Below, in pieces: positions 14,436 to 22,356 of a DNA stretch of 34,975 nucleotides. The position numbers and the translations under genes were made by a program. Position 1 is the stretch's first letter. Each line of letters opens with the position of its first letter. Under the pieces are notes generated by a model. It saw only the letters and a list, made by a program, of their open reading frames with translations. It did not search any database and had not been told where the DNA came from. Source of the stretch: an uncultured Candidatus Saccharibacteria bacterium (lineage in GTDB: Bacteria > Patescibacteriota > Saccharimonadia > Saccharimonadales > Saccharimonadaceae); assembly GCA_947302975.1 (NCBI GenBank), contig CAMYXA010000009.1, positions 1-34,975 of the forward strand. Reading direction: 5' to 3'.

Positions 14436-15109
14436 TAAGTCTCAAATCAGAAGATCATCCTGCAACGGAGCAGTCAGCGGCAGAGCAAAAAATCACCGAC
14501 ATTAAGCAAGCCGTCAAAAATCCTAACCGTGTGAATATTTTTGTTGACAACGAATATTCCTTTTCGCTCGACATCGCTCAGCTTGTCGACGAAAAACTTA
14601 AAATCGGCACGTGTCTTTCCGCCGAAAAATTAAATGAGTTAAAAAACAAATCCGAATACGGAAAACTTTATCAACGTACGCTCGAATGGGTTCTCACTCG
14701 TCCGCACTCCATCAAAGAAACTAAAGACTATTTGCTGAAAAAAGAAATGCGTTCCGAGAATAAAACTTTGCAATTCAGAGACGAAATTCTTGAGCGACTA
14801 ATCTCAAAAGGCCACCTTGACGACAAACGCTTTGCCGAATACTACGTCGAAAACCGTTTTGTCTCAAAAGGTATTTCCAAAAAGCGCATGCGCATGGAAC
14901 TTATGAAAAAGGGGATTAAGAGCGAAATAATTGACGAAGTTTTAAATTCTAGTGCGCGAAACGACGAGGAAGAAATCAAAAAAATCATCGCCAAAAAGAG
15001 GAACAAATATGACGATGAAAAATTAATTAGCTATCTTGTTCGTCAGGGCTTTGGCTTTGAGCTGGCGCGTACTCTGGTTCAGGATCCGGATTCTTGCGGA
15101 ACGGATTAA
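14426..15109 (+). CDS. recX: RecX, regulator of RecA
   Basis: RecX binds the groove of RecA filaments and limits their activity. The 227-residue protein shows RecX three-helix repeats: YQRTLEWVLTRPHSIKETKD, the signature LISKGHLDDKRFAEYYVENR, then GISKKRMRMELMKKGI and the third repeat KRNKYDDEKLISYLVRQGF. It carries an extra N-terminal part (about 70 residues) with a small beta-rich segment common in RecX of Gram-positive and CPR bacteria. It overlaps the NUDIX gene at its start. Its 3' end overlaps the convergent PRC-barrel gene by 83 bp, so its last 27 codons are double-coding. Confidence 0.93.
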   Translation: MEIISLKSEDHPATEQSAAEQKITDIKQAVKNPNRVNIFVDNEYSFSLDIAQLVDEKLKIGTCLSAEKLNELKNKSEYGKLYQRTLEWVLTRPHSIKETKDYLLKKEMRSENKTLQFRDEILERLISKGHLDDKRFAEYYVENRFVSKGISKKRMRMELMKKGIKSEIIDEVLNSSARNDEEEIKKIIAKKRNKYDDEKLISYLVRQGFGFELARTLVQDPDSCGTD

Positions 15110-15644
15110 CGAAGTTCGGAATAAAATCTTCGTGTTCGAGTCTCTCTTTGATTTTCTTTTCTTCGTCTTTTACGATGACTTTGTAATCATTAATCTCGAC
15201 AATTTCGGAACGTGGAATAGTTAGCTCGGAATCGAAAAACGACTTGAGCGCAGGGCGCTGAACGATTAGTTGCTGAATGATAAAATCATTTTCTGTGCAG
15301 GTGAAACCAGAAACTTTGCCAAGCTTAGATTTCTTCTTCGTTTCAACTTTGAGGCCAATCAAATCGAACTTAAGTTTCAAGATTTTTGCAATCTTTACGA
15401 CATCATCTTCGGAAACGATTTCCTCAATTGAATCAATCACCATTCCGTATTGAGAAAATTCGCGCACGCTTTTGATGTCTAGAACATGTTCATCTTTTCC
15501 ATCGATAAGTGGTCCGTGGACAATGAATCCAAGAATCTTCAAATTATCTGGATCGATAATCGCTTTGCGTGTCCACGCAACTGGACCGCCGGCTTGCAAA
15601 CTTAGGACTGGCGTTTCAATTAACTTCGACCCATTGATTAACAT
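15027..15644 (-). CDS. PRC-barrel domain protein
   Basis: The 205-residue protein has two PRC-barrel-like units: residues about 1-75 (GSKLIETPVLSLQAGGPVAW, ILGFIVHG) and about 78-165 (DLIGLKVETKKKSKLGKVSG, a typical G-x-V-x3-GxxxGKVxG pattern). PRC barrels are small beta folds found in RimM and in photosystem H subunits; here the partner is unknown, but RNA or protein binding is common. The C-terminal 30 residues are charged and Pro-rich. Its mRNA is predicted leaderless, and its 3' end overlaps recX on the opposite strand. Confidence 0.8.
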   Translation of the reverse strand: MLINGSKLIETPVLSLQAGGPVAWTRKAIIDPDNLKILGFIVHGPLIDGKDEHVLDIKSVREFSQYGMVIDSIEEIVSEDDVVKIAKILKLKFDLIGLKVETKKKSKLGKVSGFTCTENDFIIQQLIVQRPALKSFFDSELTIPRSEIVEINDYKVIVKDEEKKIKERLEHEDFIPNFVNPFRKNPDPEPEYAPAQSQSPDEQDS

Positions 15645-15650
15645 AACCTA

Positions 15651-15659
15651 ATTATATCA
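15651..15659 (-). promoter_or_regulatory. Leaderless extended -10 promoter of the PRC-barrel gene
   Basis: Minus strand TGA-TATAAT, 6 nt before the ATG at 15644. Confidence 0.85.
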
Positions 15660-15700
15660 CAAAGAATCCTTGTCTATCTCTGGAAAAAATGCCCCAAAAA

Positions 15701-15709
15701 TGTTATAAT
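15701..15709 (+). promoter_or_regulatory. Extended -10 promoter of lepA
   Basis: TGT-TATAAT, 8 nt before the ATG at 15718; the leader would be 0-2 nt. Confidence 0.8.
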
Positions 15710-15717
15710 TTTTTCAC

Positions 15718-17514
15718 ATGAGTCCTGAAAAAATCCGAAATTTTTGCATTATTGCTCACATCGATCACGGTAAGTCTACTCTTGCTGATCGCATGATGGA
15801 AATAACTGGCACAGTTGAGAAGCGCGAGATGAAAGCGCAGCTTCTTGATTCAATGGAGCTTGAACGTGAAAAAGGTATCACAATCAAACTCACTCCAGTC
15901 ACGATGAACTGGAACGGTTATATGTTGAACCTTATCGATACCCCGGGTCACGTCGACTTTTCTTACGAAGTTTCGCGCAGCCTTCAGGCAGTCGAAACGG
16001 CCGTGCTCGTAGTTGACGCCACGCAGGGAATCCAGGCTCAAACCTTGGCCAATGTTTATCTTGCTATCGAGCAAAACCTCGAGATTATTCCAGTGATCAA
16101 CAAAATCGATCTTCCAGCCGCCGACGTCGAACGAGTTTCTGCAGAGATCATCAATCTTCTCGGTTGCAAAAAAGAAGACATCATCGGTGTTTCCGCTAAG
16201 ACTGGCTTGAACGTCGAGAAAGTCCTAGATGAAATCGTAAAGAAAGGTCCAGCGGCAGGGAAACAACATTCACAAATCTCTGACAACGCGGAGCCAACTC
16301 GTGCCCTCATCTTCGACTCATACTTTGATGATTATCGCGGCGTCGTCCTTTATGTTCGCGTCGTCGAGGGAACTATCCCGAAAAATTCCGAAATTCACAT
16401 GATGGCTAATCACAATAACGGCCTCGCTCTTGAAGTTGGTAAGCTCACTCCAAAAATGTCGCCAAAAGATGACCTAAAAGAGGGCGAAATCGGCTACATC
16501 GTCACCAACCTCAAAACTACTCGCGAAGCAAAAGTTGGTGATACTGTTACGCTTGTTAAAAAGCAAGCCACTGATCCACTTCCGGGCTACAAGGAAGTCT
16601 TGCCGTTTGTTTACGCCGGTTTCTTCCCAGTTTCAAACGACCAATACAAAGATTTGAAAGAGGCAATTGAAAAACTTGCCCTCTCCGATTCGGCTCTAAG
16701 ATTTGAACCGGAAAATTCCCCAGTCCTCGGATTCGGCCTTCGCATTGGTTTTCTTGGGCTACTTCACATGGACATCATCAGGGAACGTCTCGAACGCGAA
16801 TTTAAACTCGATCTAATTGTCACGAACCCTTCAACCAACTATCACGTCGTCCTAAACAACAACGAAGAAATTGAAATCAAATCCGCTGCCGACCTCCCGG
16901 ATATTTCTGAAGTAAAGGAAATCAAAGAACCATGGGTCAAAGGTGAAATCATTTTGCCATCAACCATGATCGGAAATGTATTAAACCTCATCAATGAAAA
17001 ACGCGGTCATCAAACCAACTTGAGTTACATCGAGGATCGTGCCGTAATCGACTTCGAAGCTCCAATGGCCAACTTGTTGACTGACTTTTATGATCAATTG
17101 AAATCCGCAACTTCCGGTTATGCATCGTTTAATTATGAGCTCAGCGGCTATCACACCGAGGATCTTGTTCGTGTTGACTTCCTAATCGCCGGCAACAAGA
17201 TGGACGCGCTTTCAATCATGTGCCACAAAACTGAAGCTGACAAAATTGGTAGGGAAACAACCAAAAAATTGAAGGAAGTCATTCCCCGCCAAAATTTCGA
17301 AGTTGCTATCCAGGCTGCCGTTGGTGCCCGCATCATTTCTAGAGAAACTATCGGTGCATATCGCAAAGACGTGACCGTAAAAATCCACACTGGCGACCGC
17401 GACCGCAAGGCCAAATTGCTCGAGAAACAGAAACGCGGCAAGGCCCGTTTGAAACGTTTCGGAAAAATCGACATTCCATCAGACGCCTTCACCGTCATGT
17501 TAAAACGTGACTAA
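15718..17514 (+). CDS. lepA: Elongation factor 4 (LepA), translational GTPase
   Basis: LepA is a ribosome-bound GTPase linked to back-translocation and to 30S subunit biogenesis. The 598-residue protein is full length. It shows G1 AHIDHGKST (13-21), G3 DTPGHVDF, G4 NKID, domain II, the EF-G-like domains III and V (SPVLGFGLRIGFLGLLHMDI), and the LepA-specific C-terminal domain (CHKTEADKIGRE, KKLKEVIPRQNFEVAIQAAV, RKAKLLEKQKRGKARLKRFG). It stands alone behind an extended -10 and is nearly leaderless. No terminator is evident; the next promoter starts within 5 bp of the stop. Confidence 0.98.
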   Translation: MSPEKIRNFCIIAHIDHGKSTLADRMMEITGTVEKREMKAQLLDSMELEREKGITIKLTPVTMNWNGYMLNLIDTPGHVDFSYEVSRSLQAVETAVLVVDATQGIQAQTLANVYLAIEQNLEIIPVINKIDLPAADVERVSAEIINLLGCKKEDIIGVSAKTGLNVEKVLDEIVKKGPAAGKQHSQISDNAEPTRALIFDSYFDDYRGVVLYVRVVEGTIPKNSEIHMMANHNNGLALEVGKLTPKMSPKDDLKEGEIGYIVTNLKTTREAKVGDTVTLVKKQATDPLPGYKEVLPFVYAGFFPVSNDQYKDLKEAIEKLALSDSALRFEPENSPVLGFGLRIGFLGLLHMDIIRERLEREFKLDLIVTNPSTNYHVVLNNNEEIEIKSAADLPDISEVKEIKEPWVKGEIILPSTMIGNVLNLINEKRGHQTNLSYIEDRAVIDFEAPMANLLTDFYDQLKSATSGYASFNYELSGYHTEDLVRVDFLIAGNKMDALSIMCHKTEADKIGRETTKKLKEVIPRQNFEVAIQAAVGARIISRETIGAYRKDVTVKIHTGDRDRKAKLLEKQKRGKARLKRFGKIDIPSDAFTVMLKRD

Positions 17515-17516
17515 TT

Positions 17517-17525
17517 TGCTATAAT
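17517..17525 (+). promoter_or_regulatory. Leaderless extended -10 promoter of the 17532 operon
   Basis: TGC-TATAAT right after the lepA stop codon, 6 nt before the ATG. Confidence 0.85.
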
Positions 17526-17531
17526 AAAAAT

Positions 17532-18032
17532 ATGAAGAAAATCGCGCTTGGTTTTTCAATTATGCTGGCATTTATGCCACTCACGACTCTCGCTCTGACC
17601 AGCGAACAAGAGGCGGTTATTTCTGGCGAATGTGACACAATTCGCGAAACTCTAAAAATGATTCAGCGCTCTGATTCAAAAGTTCGCACTCATCTTGGTG
17701 CTTACTATGAAAACATTTTAAACAAGTTCATGAAACCACTCAACAACCGTCTTATCGAAACGAACATCCCGAGCAATGAACTAATCAACGCACAAGTTAA
17801 TCTCAAAAACGCCAAAGATAAATTCTCCGAGGACTTTATTCTTTACCAAAGAATTCTTGGCGATGAGTTGATTCAAATCGATTGCCGTAACAATCCTGGC
17901 GGATTCTACGAAAAACTTATCGAGGTAAGGCAAGCCCGCTCCGTTGTGCGAGATGATGTTCAAAAAACCAACGCGTTGATTTATGAATATCGCAATTCAG
18001 TTGTAAGGATGATGGAGGGTCTAAATGACTAA
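17532..18032 (+). CDS. Exported helical protein, unknown function
   Basis: The 166-residue product starts with a Sec signal peptide (MKKIALGFSIMLAFMPLTTLA, here given only in part as KKIALGFSIMLAF; cleavage likely after LALT or TLA near residue 20-22). The mature part is helical and charged, with two Cys (in SGECDTI and IDCRNNPGG) that may form a disulfide. No family was recognised. It overlaps the next gene by 8 bp, so the two are translated together; an exported protein paired with a membrane protein suggests an envelope complex. Confidence 0.75.
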   Translation: MKKIALGFSIMLAFMPLTTLALTSEQEAVISGECDTIRETLKMIQRSDSKVRTHLGAYYENILNKFMKPLNNRLIETNIPSNELINAQVNLKNAKDKFSEDFILYQRILGDELIQIDCRNNPGGFYEKLIEVRQARSVVRDDVQKTNALIYEYRNSVVRMMEGLND

Positions 18033-18354
18033 AGGTGGACGAAATTTGATGATTCTTGGGTTTGCAGCAGTTGCTATTTCTGTTGCCGCAACCGGAGCTA
18101 GCCTTCTCATTTATCATAATTCCGGCGACATCTATCTTGATCGCTCTCGCCCGGGCTTTTTGCCGGACGAAGAGGAAATCGAAGAAGAGGAAACTAAGCG
18201 CGAAAATTCCTATGAGTTTAGTAATGAAGGCGAGATTAACAAAGCCGTCATGAAAGAATACCTAGAAAAACTTGATCAAGAAATCCAGGGAATCAAGGCC
18301 GTCGAAAATCCGTACAGTGATGATGCCCTCTTTGATTCAGTCTTCGGGCTTTAG
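18025..18354 (+). CDS. Small single-pass membrane protein, unknown function
   Basis: The 109-residue product has one N-terminal transmembrane helix (about residues 8-30), then a Glu-rich linker (EEEIEEEETKREN, about 50-62) and a helical C-terminus. It overlaps the upstream exported protein gene by 8 bp and ends in a 4-bp overlap with the convergent murC stop. No family was recognised. It may anchor the exported partner. Confidence 0.7.
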   Translation: MTKGGRNLMILGFAAVAISVAATGASLLIYHNSGDIYLDRSRPGFLPDEEEIEEEETKRENSYEFSNEGEINKAVMKEYLEKLDQEIQGIKAVENPYSDDALFDSVFGL

Positions 18355-19565
18355 TCTTTGAACGTTTCCCTGGCAAAGTTATCGTTTTCGCCAGTTAGAA
18401 TCATTAGAATTAGGTAACCGTTGTCGCGGTACTCGTTGAGTTTTGCTGCAAGTGCGCCGTTCATCTCTGCAGGTTCGGCAATCTCCGGATTCTCGAGCTC
18501 CTTAATCAAGTCTTCTGGAGTCAAAATTGGGAGTTCAGGATTCTCACGCGTCAAGAACGTTGGAAGCCAGAATAGCTTCTTAACTTTATCAAAAGTGTTT
18601 TTATACATGTGACGAACTTCGAGCTGACGCATATTTTGAAGCGGCTGATAAGCCACTACCACGCCATTTAGCCCAAGCCTGTTGGCTTCCTCAAGAGCGA
18701 TGTTGATCACAGTCTCGACTTCTTCTGGATGGTGGGCATAATCAGAATAAACATTCTTCGCAACTTTTTCAAAGCGGCGGCCCACGCCAGGAAATTCATT
18801 GATTACAGCGATAATTTCCTCTTCGGAAAGTTCCGGTTTCAGCGTCTTGAATGCACGAAGCGCAAGTGTTGCGTCAAAGCGGCGAGCCTCGCCCACGAGA
18901 GTGATACGCTCGTCTGCTTCCCCGCCTTCAATTACGATCTCAGACTGCGCGCGGAATTGGTCGAACGCCGCATGATAATCCTCGCGAGTAGGATAGATAT
19001 CGGCATGGTCATAAGTTTCTGACGGGATTACCGAAATGTATGGATGAAAATGTAAAAAGTTACGATCGAACTCGTCAGCTTCATAGATGAAGTACTTATC
19101 CCCTGTTTTGTACGAGCCGGCGGGTGCAAACTTCAGAGTTGAGCCGACAATATGTGCTGCAGGCACATTAAATTTCTGAGACAAGAAAACTAGAAGTGCG
19201 GTGGTCGTGGTTTTGCCGTGAGTTCCGGCGACCGCGATCATCTTCATTCCCGCTTCTTTTACGATGTATGCAATCAATTCGTCGCGTTTTGAAATCTTAA
19301 TTCCAAGTTGCTTTGCGGCCAAATATTCCGGGTTGTCGCTTTTAATCGCAGACGAATGGACATACCAATCTACGTCGCCAAGCTCTTCCAAAAACGTTCC
19401 GTCCTGTGGGCCGATTTTTACCTTGATATTTCGCTTTTCAAGTTCTGGCATCATGTCGCCGTCAGCGGCAAGGTCCGAACCAACAACTTCGATACCAGCG
19501 TCACTCGCCATCAATGCCAGTGGCCCCATCCCCTTTCCAGATATACCAGAGATATAGATTTTCAT
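18351..19565 (-). CDS. murC: UDP-N-acetylmuramate--L-alanine ligase (MurC; Mpl-like features)
   Basis: Mur ligases use ATP to add amino acids to UDP-MurNAc; MurC adds L-Ala. The 404-residue protein has the N-terminal nucleotide domain (ISGISGKGMGPLALMA, VVGSDLAADG), ATP-binding GTHGKTTTTALL, the metal-binding YEADEFDRNF, and YSDYAHHPEEV of the C-terminal domain. It is shorter than E. coli MurC (491). Some stretches (MGPLALMA, YDHADIYP) look closer to Mpl, the murein tripeptide ligase, so the exact substrate is not certain. With murB in the same window, MurC is the simpler call. The mRNA is predicted leaderless, from a promoter interlocked with that of tsaE. Confidence 0.85.
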   Translation of the reverse strand: MKIYISGISGKGMGPLALMASDAGIEVVGSDLAADGDMMPELEKRNIKVKIGPQDGTFLEELGDVDWYVHSSAIKSDNPEYLAAKQLGIKISKRDELIAYIVKEAGMKMIAVAGTHGKTTTTALLVFLSQKFNVPAAHIVGSTLKFAPAGSYKTGDKYFIYEADEFDRNFLHFHPYISVIPSETYDHADIYPTREDYHAAFDQFRAQSEIVIEGGEADERITLVGEARRFDATLALRAFKTLKPELSEEEIIAVINEFPGVGRRFEKVAKNVYSDYAHHPEEVETVINIALEEANRLGLNGVVVAYQPLQNMRQLEVRHMYKNTFDKVKKLFWLPTFLTRENPELPILTPEDLIKELENPEIAEPAEMNGALAAKLNEYRDNGYLILMILTGENDNFARETFKD

Positions 19566-19573
19566 GATATAAT
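19565..19573 (+). promoter_or_regulatory. Leaderless extended -10 promoter of tsaE
   Basis: TGA-TATAAT, 6 nt before the ATG at 19580. It overlaps the divergent murC promoter and the murC start codon. Confidence 0.85.
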
Positions 19574-19580
19574 TTTACCA
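19572..19580 (-). promoter_or_regulatory. Leaderless extended -10 promoter of murC
   Basis: Minus strand TGG-TAAAAT, 6 nt before the murC ATG at 19565. Its TG shares bases with the tsaE start codon. Confidence 0.8.
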
Positions 19581-19981
19581 TGAAAATCACCTCAGAAGAA
19601 GGGATGCTCGAGTTTGGGCGTGAGTTTGCGAAAAACCTACACGCTCCTGCTGTTATTGAACTTGTTGGCGATGTTGGTGCCGGCAAGACTACTTTTGTGC
19701 GTGGCCTTGCTGAGGGGCTTGGCGTAAAAGAGCCTGTCACTAGCCCAAGCTTCACGATTTCAAAAGAATATGCCTTTGATGGTGGTGTTCTTATTCACTA
19801 TGATTTTTATCGTTTGCAAGATCCGGGCCTTATGCTCGGCGATTTGGAGGAGTCCTTAAGCGACCCATCTGCCATCGTTATAGTCGAGTGGGCCGACTCA
19901 GTTGCTGGCATTCTGCCAGAGGATCGCACCCGCATTGAGATTAAATATTTAGACGACGGAGGCAGGGAAATAACACTATGA
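19580..19981 (+). CDS. tsaE: tRNA t6A synthesis ATPase TsaE
   Basis: TsaE is the ATPase of the TsaBDE complex, which transfers threonylcarbamoyl to A37 of ANN-decoding tRNAs. The 133-residue protein has Walker A GDVGAGKTTF (about residues 31-40), the switch TSPSFTISKEY, HYDFYRL with the conserved Asp-Tyr pair, and VEWAD near the C-terminus. This is the normal size for the family. It overlaps tsaB by 4 bp (ATGA). The mRNA is predicted to start at the A of the ATG. Confidence 0.95.
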   Translation: MKITSEEGMLEFGREFAKNLHAPAVIELVGDVGAGKTTFVRGLAEGLGVKEPVTSPSFTISKEYAFDGGVLIHYDFYRLQDPGLMLGDLEESLSDPSAIVIVEWADSVAGILPEDRTRIEIKYLDDGGREITL

Positions 19982-20310
19982 AAATGTACCTAGATACTTC
20001 TAGCCCAGTCACGATTCTGAGGTTAGACGACAAAGAATACACTTGGGAATCCGGCCGCGACCTCGCCGAGAAGCTTCACGGTTTCCTGCGCGACAAGCTC
20101 GCCGAAAATGGCGCCACCTGGCAAGACATTAAGGAAATAACTTTTATGTCTGGCCCAGGCTCGTTTACGGGTCTTCGTATTGGGGCTGCCGTCGTTAATT
20201 CCCTTGCTCACGAGCTTCAAATTCCGCTTTATAATCACAAAGGTGAAAAAGTTCAAATCATCTTGCCAGACTACGGCCGCGCTGCCAACATTACCGCACC
20301 AAAAAAATAA
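19978..20310 (+). CDS. tsaB: Short TsaB-like protein (N-terminal half only)
   Basis: TsaB is a catalytically inactive paralogue of TsaD that holds the t6A complex together. The 110-residue product matches the N-terminal ASKHA lobe: MYLDTSSPVTIL, then the hallmark FMSGPGSFTGLRIGAAVVNS. E. coli TsaB has 231 residues, so the whole C-terminal lobe is missing. It is not a frameshift: radA starts 18 bp after the stop and there is no room for a second half. The N-lobe carries the TsaD contact surface, so the short form may still work as a scaffold. Confidence 0.88.
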   Translation: MKMYLDTSSPVTILRLDDKEYTWESGRDLAEKLHGFLRDKLAENGATWQDIKEITFMSGPGSFTGLRIGAAVVNSLAHELQIPLYNHKGEKVQIILPDYGRAANITAPKK

Positions 20311-20328
20311 CCTAAAAAGGAGGATTCC

Positions 20329-21678
20329 GTGAAAAGTAAAACCAATTTTGTCTGTCAGCAATGCGGGACGACCTCTGCAAAATGGCTTGGTCAATGTCCA
20401 AACTGCAAGGCCTGGAATTCTTTTATTGAACAAATTGCTGAAACCGAAACGGAGAAAAAATCCGCCCTCGAAAAAGGGAAACTCTCTGGCAAAAAACTTG
20501 CCTACGAGAATATCAAGTCTATTTCCCCGTCTGATACCAAAGAACGTCTAAAAACCGAGTTTAAAGATTTGAATACTGTCCTTGGTGGTGGTATCCTTGC
20601 CGGCTCCGTGAACCTTCTCGCTGGCCAGCCAGGCATCGGCAAGTCTACCCTTCTCATGCAGATCTGTGCCGAAGTCGCCAAGACTAAAAAAGTACTCTAC
20701 ATCTCCGGTGAGGAATCAGCCGGCCAAGTTAAGCTTCGCGCTGAACGCCTTGGCGCCGATGCGGATAATCTCAATTTTGCTAGCAGCACTTCCGGAAACG
20801 ACATCGCAAAAACGATTGAATCAGCAGAGTTCGATCTCGTTATTGTTGACTCGATCCAAACTCTCGCCATGGACGAAATTTCCTCTGCACCGGGCACTGT
20901 TTCTCAGGTCACGAACTGTGGCAACCTTATTATTCGTGCCGCCAAGGCCACGGGCACAGCTGTCGTGATCGTCGGTCACGTCACAAAAGACGGAACTTTG
21001 GCCGGACCAAAAACCTTGGAACATCTCGTCGATGTTGTGCTTAATTTCGAAGGCGACCGCTATGGTGGATTCAAAACGGTACGTGCCGTCAAGAATCGCT
21101 TCGGTGGAACTAATGAAGTTGCAATTTTCGAGATGAACGAGAAAGGCCTCAAGGAAGTTCAGAATCCTTCTGCTGCCCTGCTCGCCGAACGTCAAAATAC
21201 GGATGGCTCAATTATTCTTGCAACCATGGAAGGGAACCGTCCGATTCTCGTCGAGATTCAGGCCCTTGCCACTACGACCACCTATGGATACCCAAAGCGC
21301 ACCGCTTCCGGATTTGACCTAAACCGTCTGAATCTTCTCATTGCTGTCATCGAACGTCGCACCAAGCTAAAACTTAGCGACAAAGATATCTTCATTAACG
21401 TCGTTGGTGGCATGAAGTTAAGCGATTCCGCAGCAGACCTTGCTGTCTGTCTTGCCATTGCTTCGGCCGTCGCTAAGCGCAAACTGGATGATAGTTATGT
21501 CGTCTTTGGCGAAGTTGGTCTTGGCGGAGAAATTCGTTCCGCCTTCCGCGCGGACCAACGTATCGCGGAGGCTAAGAAGCTTGGGTTCACTCATGCAATC
21601 GCTCCAGCTGCCACAAAAGATAAGTTCGTCATTCCAGTCAAAGACCTCCGTGAAACCTTGATAAAATACGTCAAATAG
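20329..21678 (+). CDS. radA: DNA repair protein RadA
   Basis: RadA is a RecA-like helicase that extends D-loops during recombination. The 449-residue protein starts at GTG with AAAAAGGAGG before it. It has the four-Cys zinc finger (C9, C12, C23, C26; VCQQCG and CPNCKAW), Walker A GQPGIGKST with Lys at residue 105, the RadA motif KNRFGGTNE at about 255, and the C-terminal Lon-like domain (VGGMKLSDSAADLAVCLAIA, EVGLGGEIR). Full length. It is third in the tsaE-tsaB-radA run, 18 bp after tsaB, and no separate promoter is evident. Confidence 0.97.
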   Translation: MKSKTNFVCQQCGTTSAKWLGQCPNCKAWNSFIEQIAETETEKKSALEKGKLSGKKLAYENIKSISPSDTKERLKTEFKDLNTVLGGGILAGSVNLLAGQPGIGKSTLLMQICAEVAKTKKVLYISGEESAGQVKLRAERLGADADNLNFASSTSGNDIAKTIESAEFDLVIVDSIQTLAMDEISSAPGTVSQVTNCGNLIIRAAKATGTAVVIVGHVTKDGTLAGPKTLEHLVDVVLNFEGDRYGGFKTVRAVKNRFGGTNEVAIFEMNEKGLKEVQNPSAALLAERQNTDGSIILATMEGNRPILVEIQALATTTTYGYPKRTASGFDLNRLNLLIAVIERRTKLKLSDKDIFINVVGGMKLSDSAADLAVCLAIASAVAKRKLDDSYVVFGEVGLGGEIRSAFRADQRIAEAKKLGFTHAIAPAATKDKFVIPVKDLRETLIKYVK

Positions 21679-21727
21679 ATTAAGCTTAAGGTAATATCTT
21701 TTAGTGCGGTAATGGAAAGGAAAACGC

Positions 21728-22345
21728 ATGAATAATAAGCCAATTAAAAACGCAACTACCGCTGGTCTCCTTGGTATCTTCCTGGGCGCATTTGGCGCAG
21801 GCGACTGGTATTTGTCTAGTGGCGGCAACACTAGTGCAGAACATAAGAAAAAAGCAATCATCCACGTCGTGCTTGCTGGCATCGGCATCGCCATGGAAGT
21901 GATTTCTTCAATCATTGTTGCAAATTCAACCAGGTCTCTCGCAAGCTTCATCGGCGCAGTTATGTCTCCAGCTGCTGCAATCAGTGCAATTCTTGGCGCA
22001 CTTGGTTGGCTCACTATTGCAGGTAGCTCAATCTGGGGTATCGTAGATGCTGTTCGTTTCCTGACTAAGGGCGACGCCGGTCTTGCTGCCGAAGGTTTTG
22101 CAACCGCTGCTCCAGCTCAACCATATGCACAGCCTTACGCTCAGCCATATGCACAACCAATGCAACAACCATATGCTCAACCTATGCAACCTGCTCAACC
22201 AATGCAACCGGCTCAGCCAGTTCAACCAATGCAACCAGTCCAACCTGTGCAGCCAATTGAACCAGCTGCTCCAATTCAGCCAACCGAGCCAGTTCAGCCA
22301 ACTGAACCAGCCGGACCAATCGATAATCCATTTAATCAACAATAG
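21728..22345 (+). CDS. TM2-like membrane protein with Gln/Pro-rich repeat tail
   Basis: The 205-residue product opens like TM2-domain proteins (ATTAGLLGIFLGAFGAGDWY), with three or four transmembrane helices through about residue 115. The tail (about 125-205) is a low-complexity string of QPYA, QPMQ and QPAQP units, encoded by degenerate DNA repeats at 22110-22320. The ribosome site GGAAAGGAAAA precedes the ATG. No clear promoter was found in the 49 bp after radA; TAATAT near 21690 is weak. The next gene follows after 11 bp, so they share a message. Function unknown; the Pro/Gln tail is probably cytoplasmic or wall-spanning. Confidence 0.75.
   Translation: MNNKPIKNATTAGLLGIFLGAFGAGDWYLSSGGNTSAEHKKKAIIHVVLAGIGIAMEVISSIIVANSTRSLASFIGAVMSPAAAISAILGALGWLTIAGSSIWGIVDAVRFLTKGDAGLAAEGFATAAPAQPYAQPYAQPYAQPMQQPYAQPMQPAQPMQPAQPVQPMQPVQPVQPIEPAAPIQPTEPVQPTEPAGPIDNPFNQQ
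22110..22320 (+). repeat. Degenerate repeats encoding a Gln/Pro-rich tail
   Basis: Many near-copies of CAACCATATGCACAGCC and CAACCAATGCAACCAGC lie in frame. They resemble a slippage-prone low-complexity tract that could vary between strains. Confidence 0.8.
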
Positions 22346-22356
22346 AAAGGAAGTAT

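Noticed and set aside
19978-20310. Frameshifted tsaB with a hidden second half
   Set aside because: Only 18 bp separate it from radA, and no tsaB-like C-terminal sequence appears in any frame there.
22110-22320. CRISPR-like array
   Set aside because: The repeats are degenerate, have no spacers, and are in frame in a Gln/Pro-rich protein tail.
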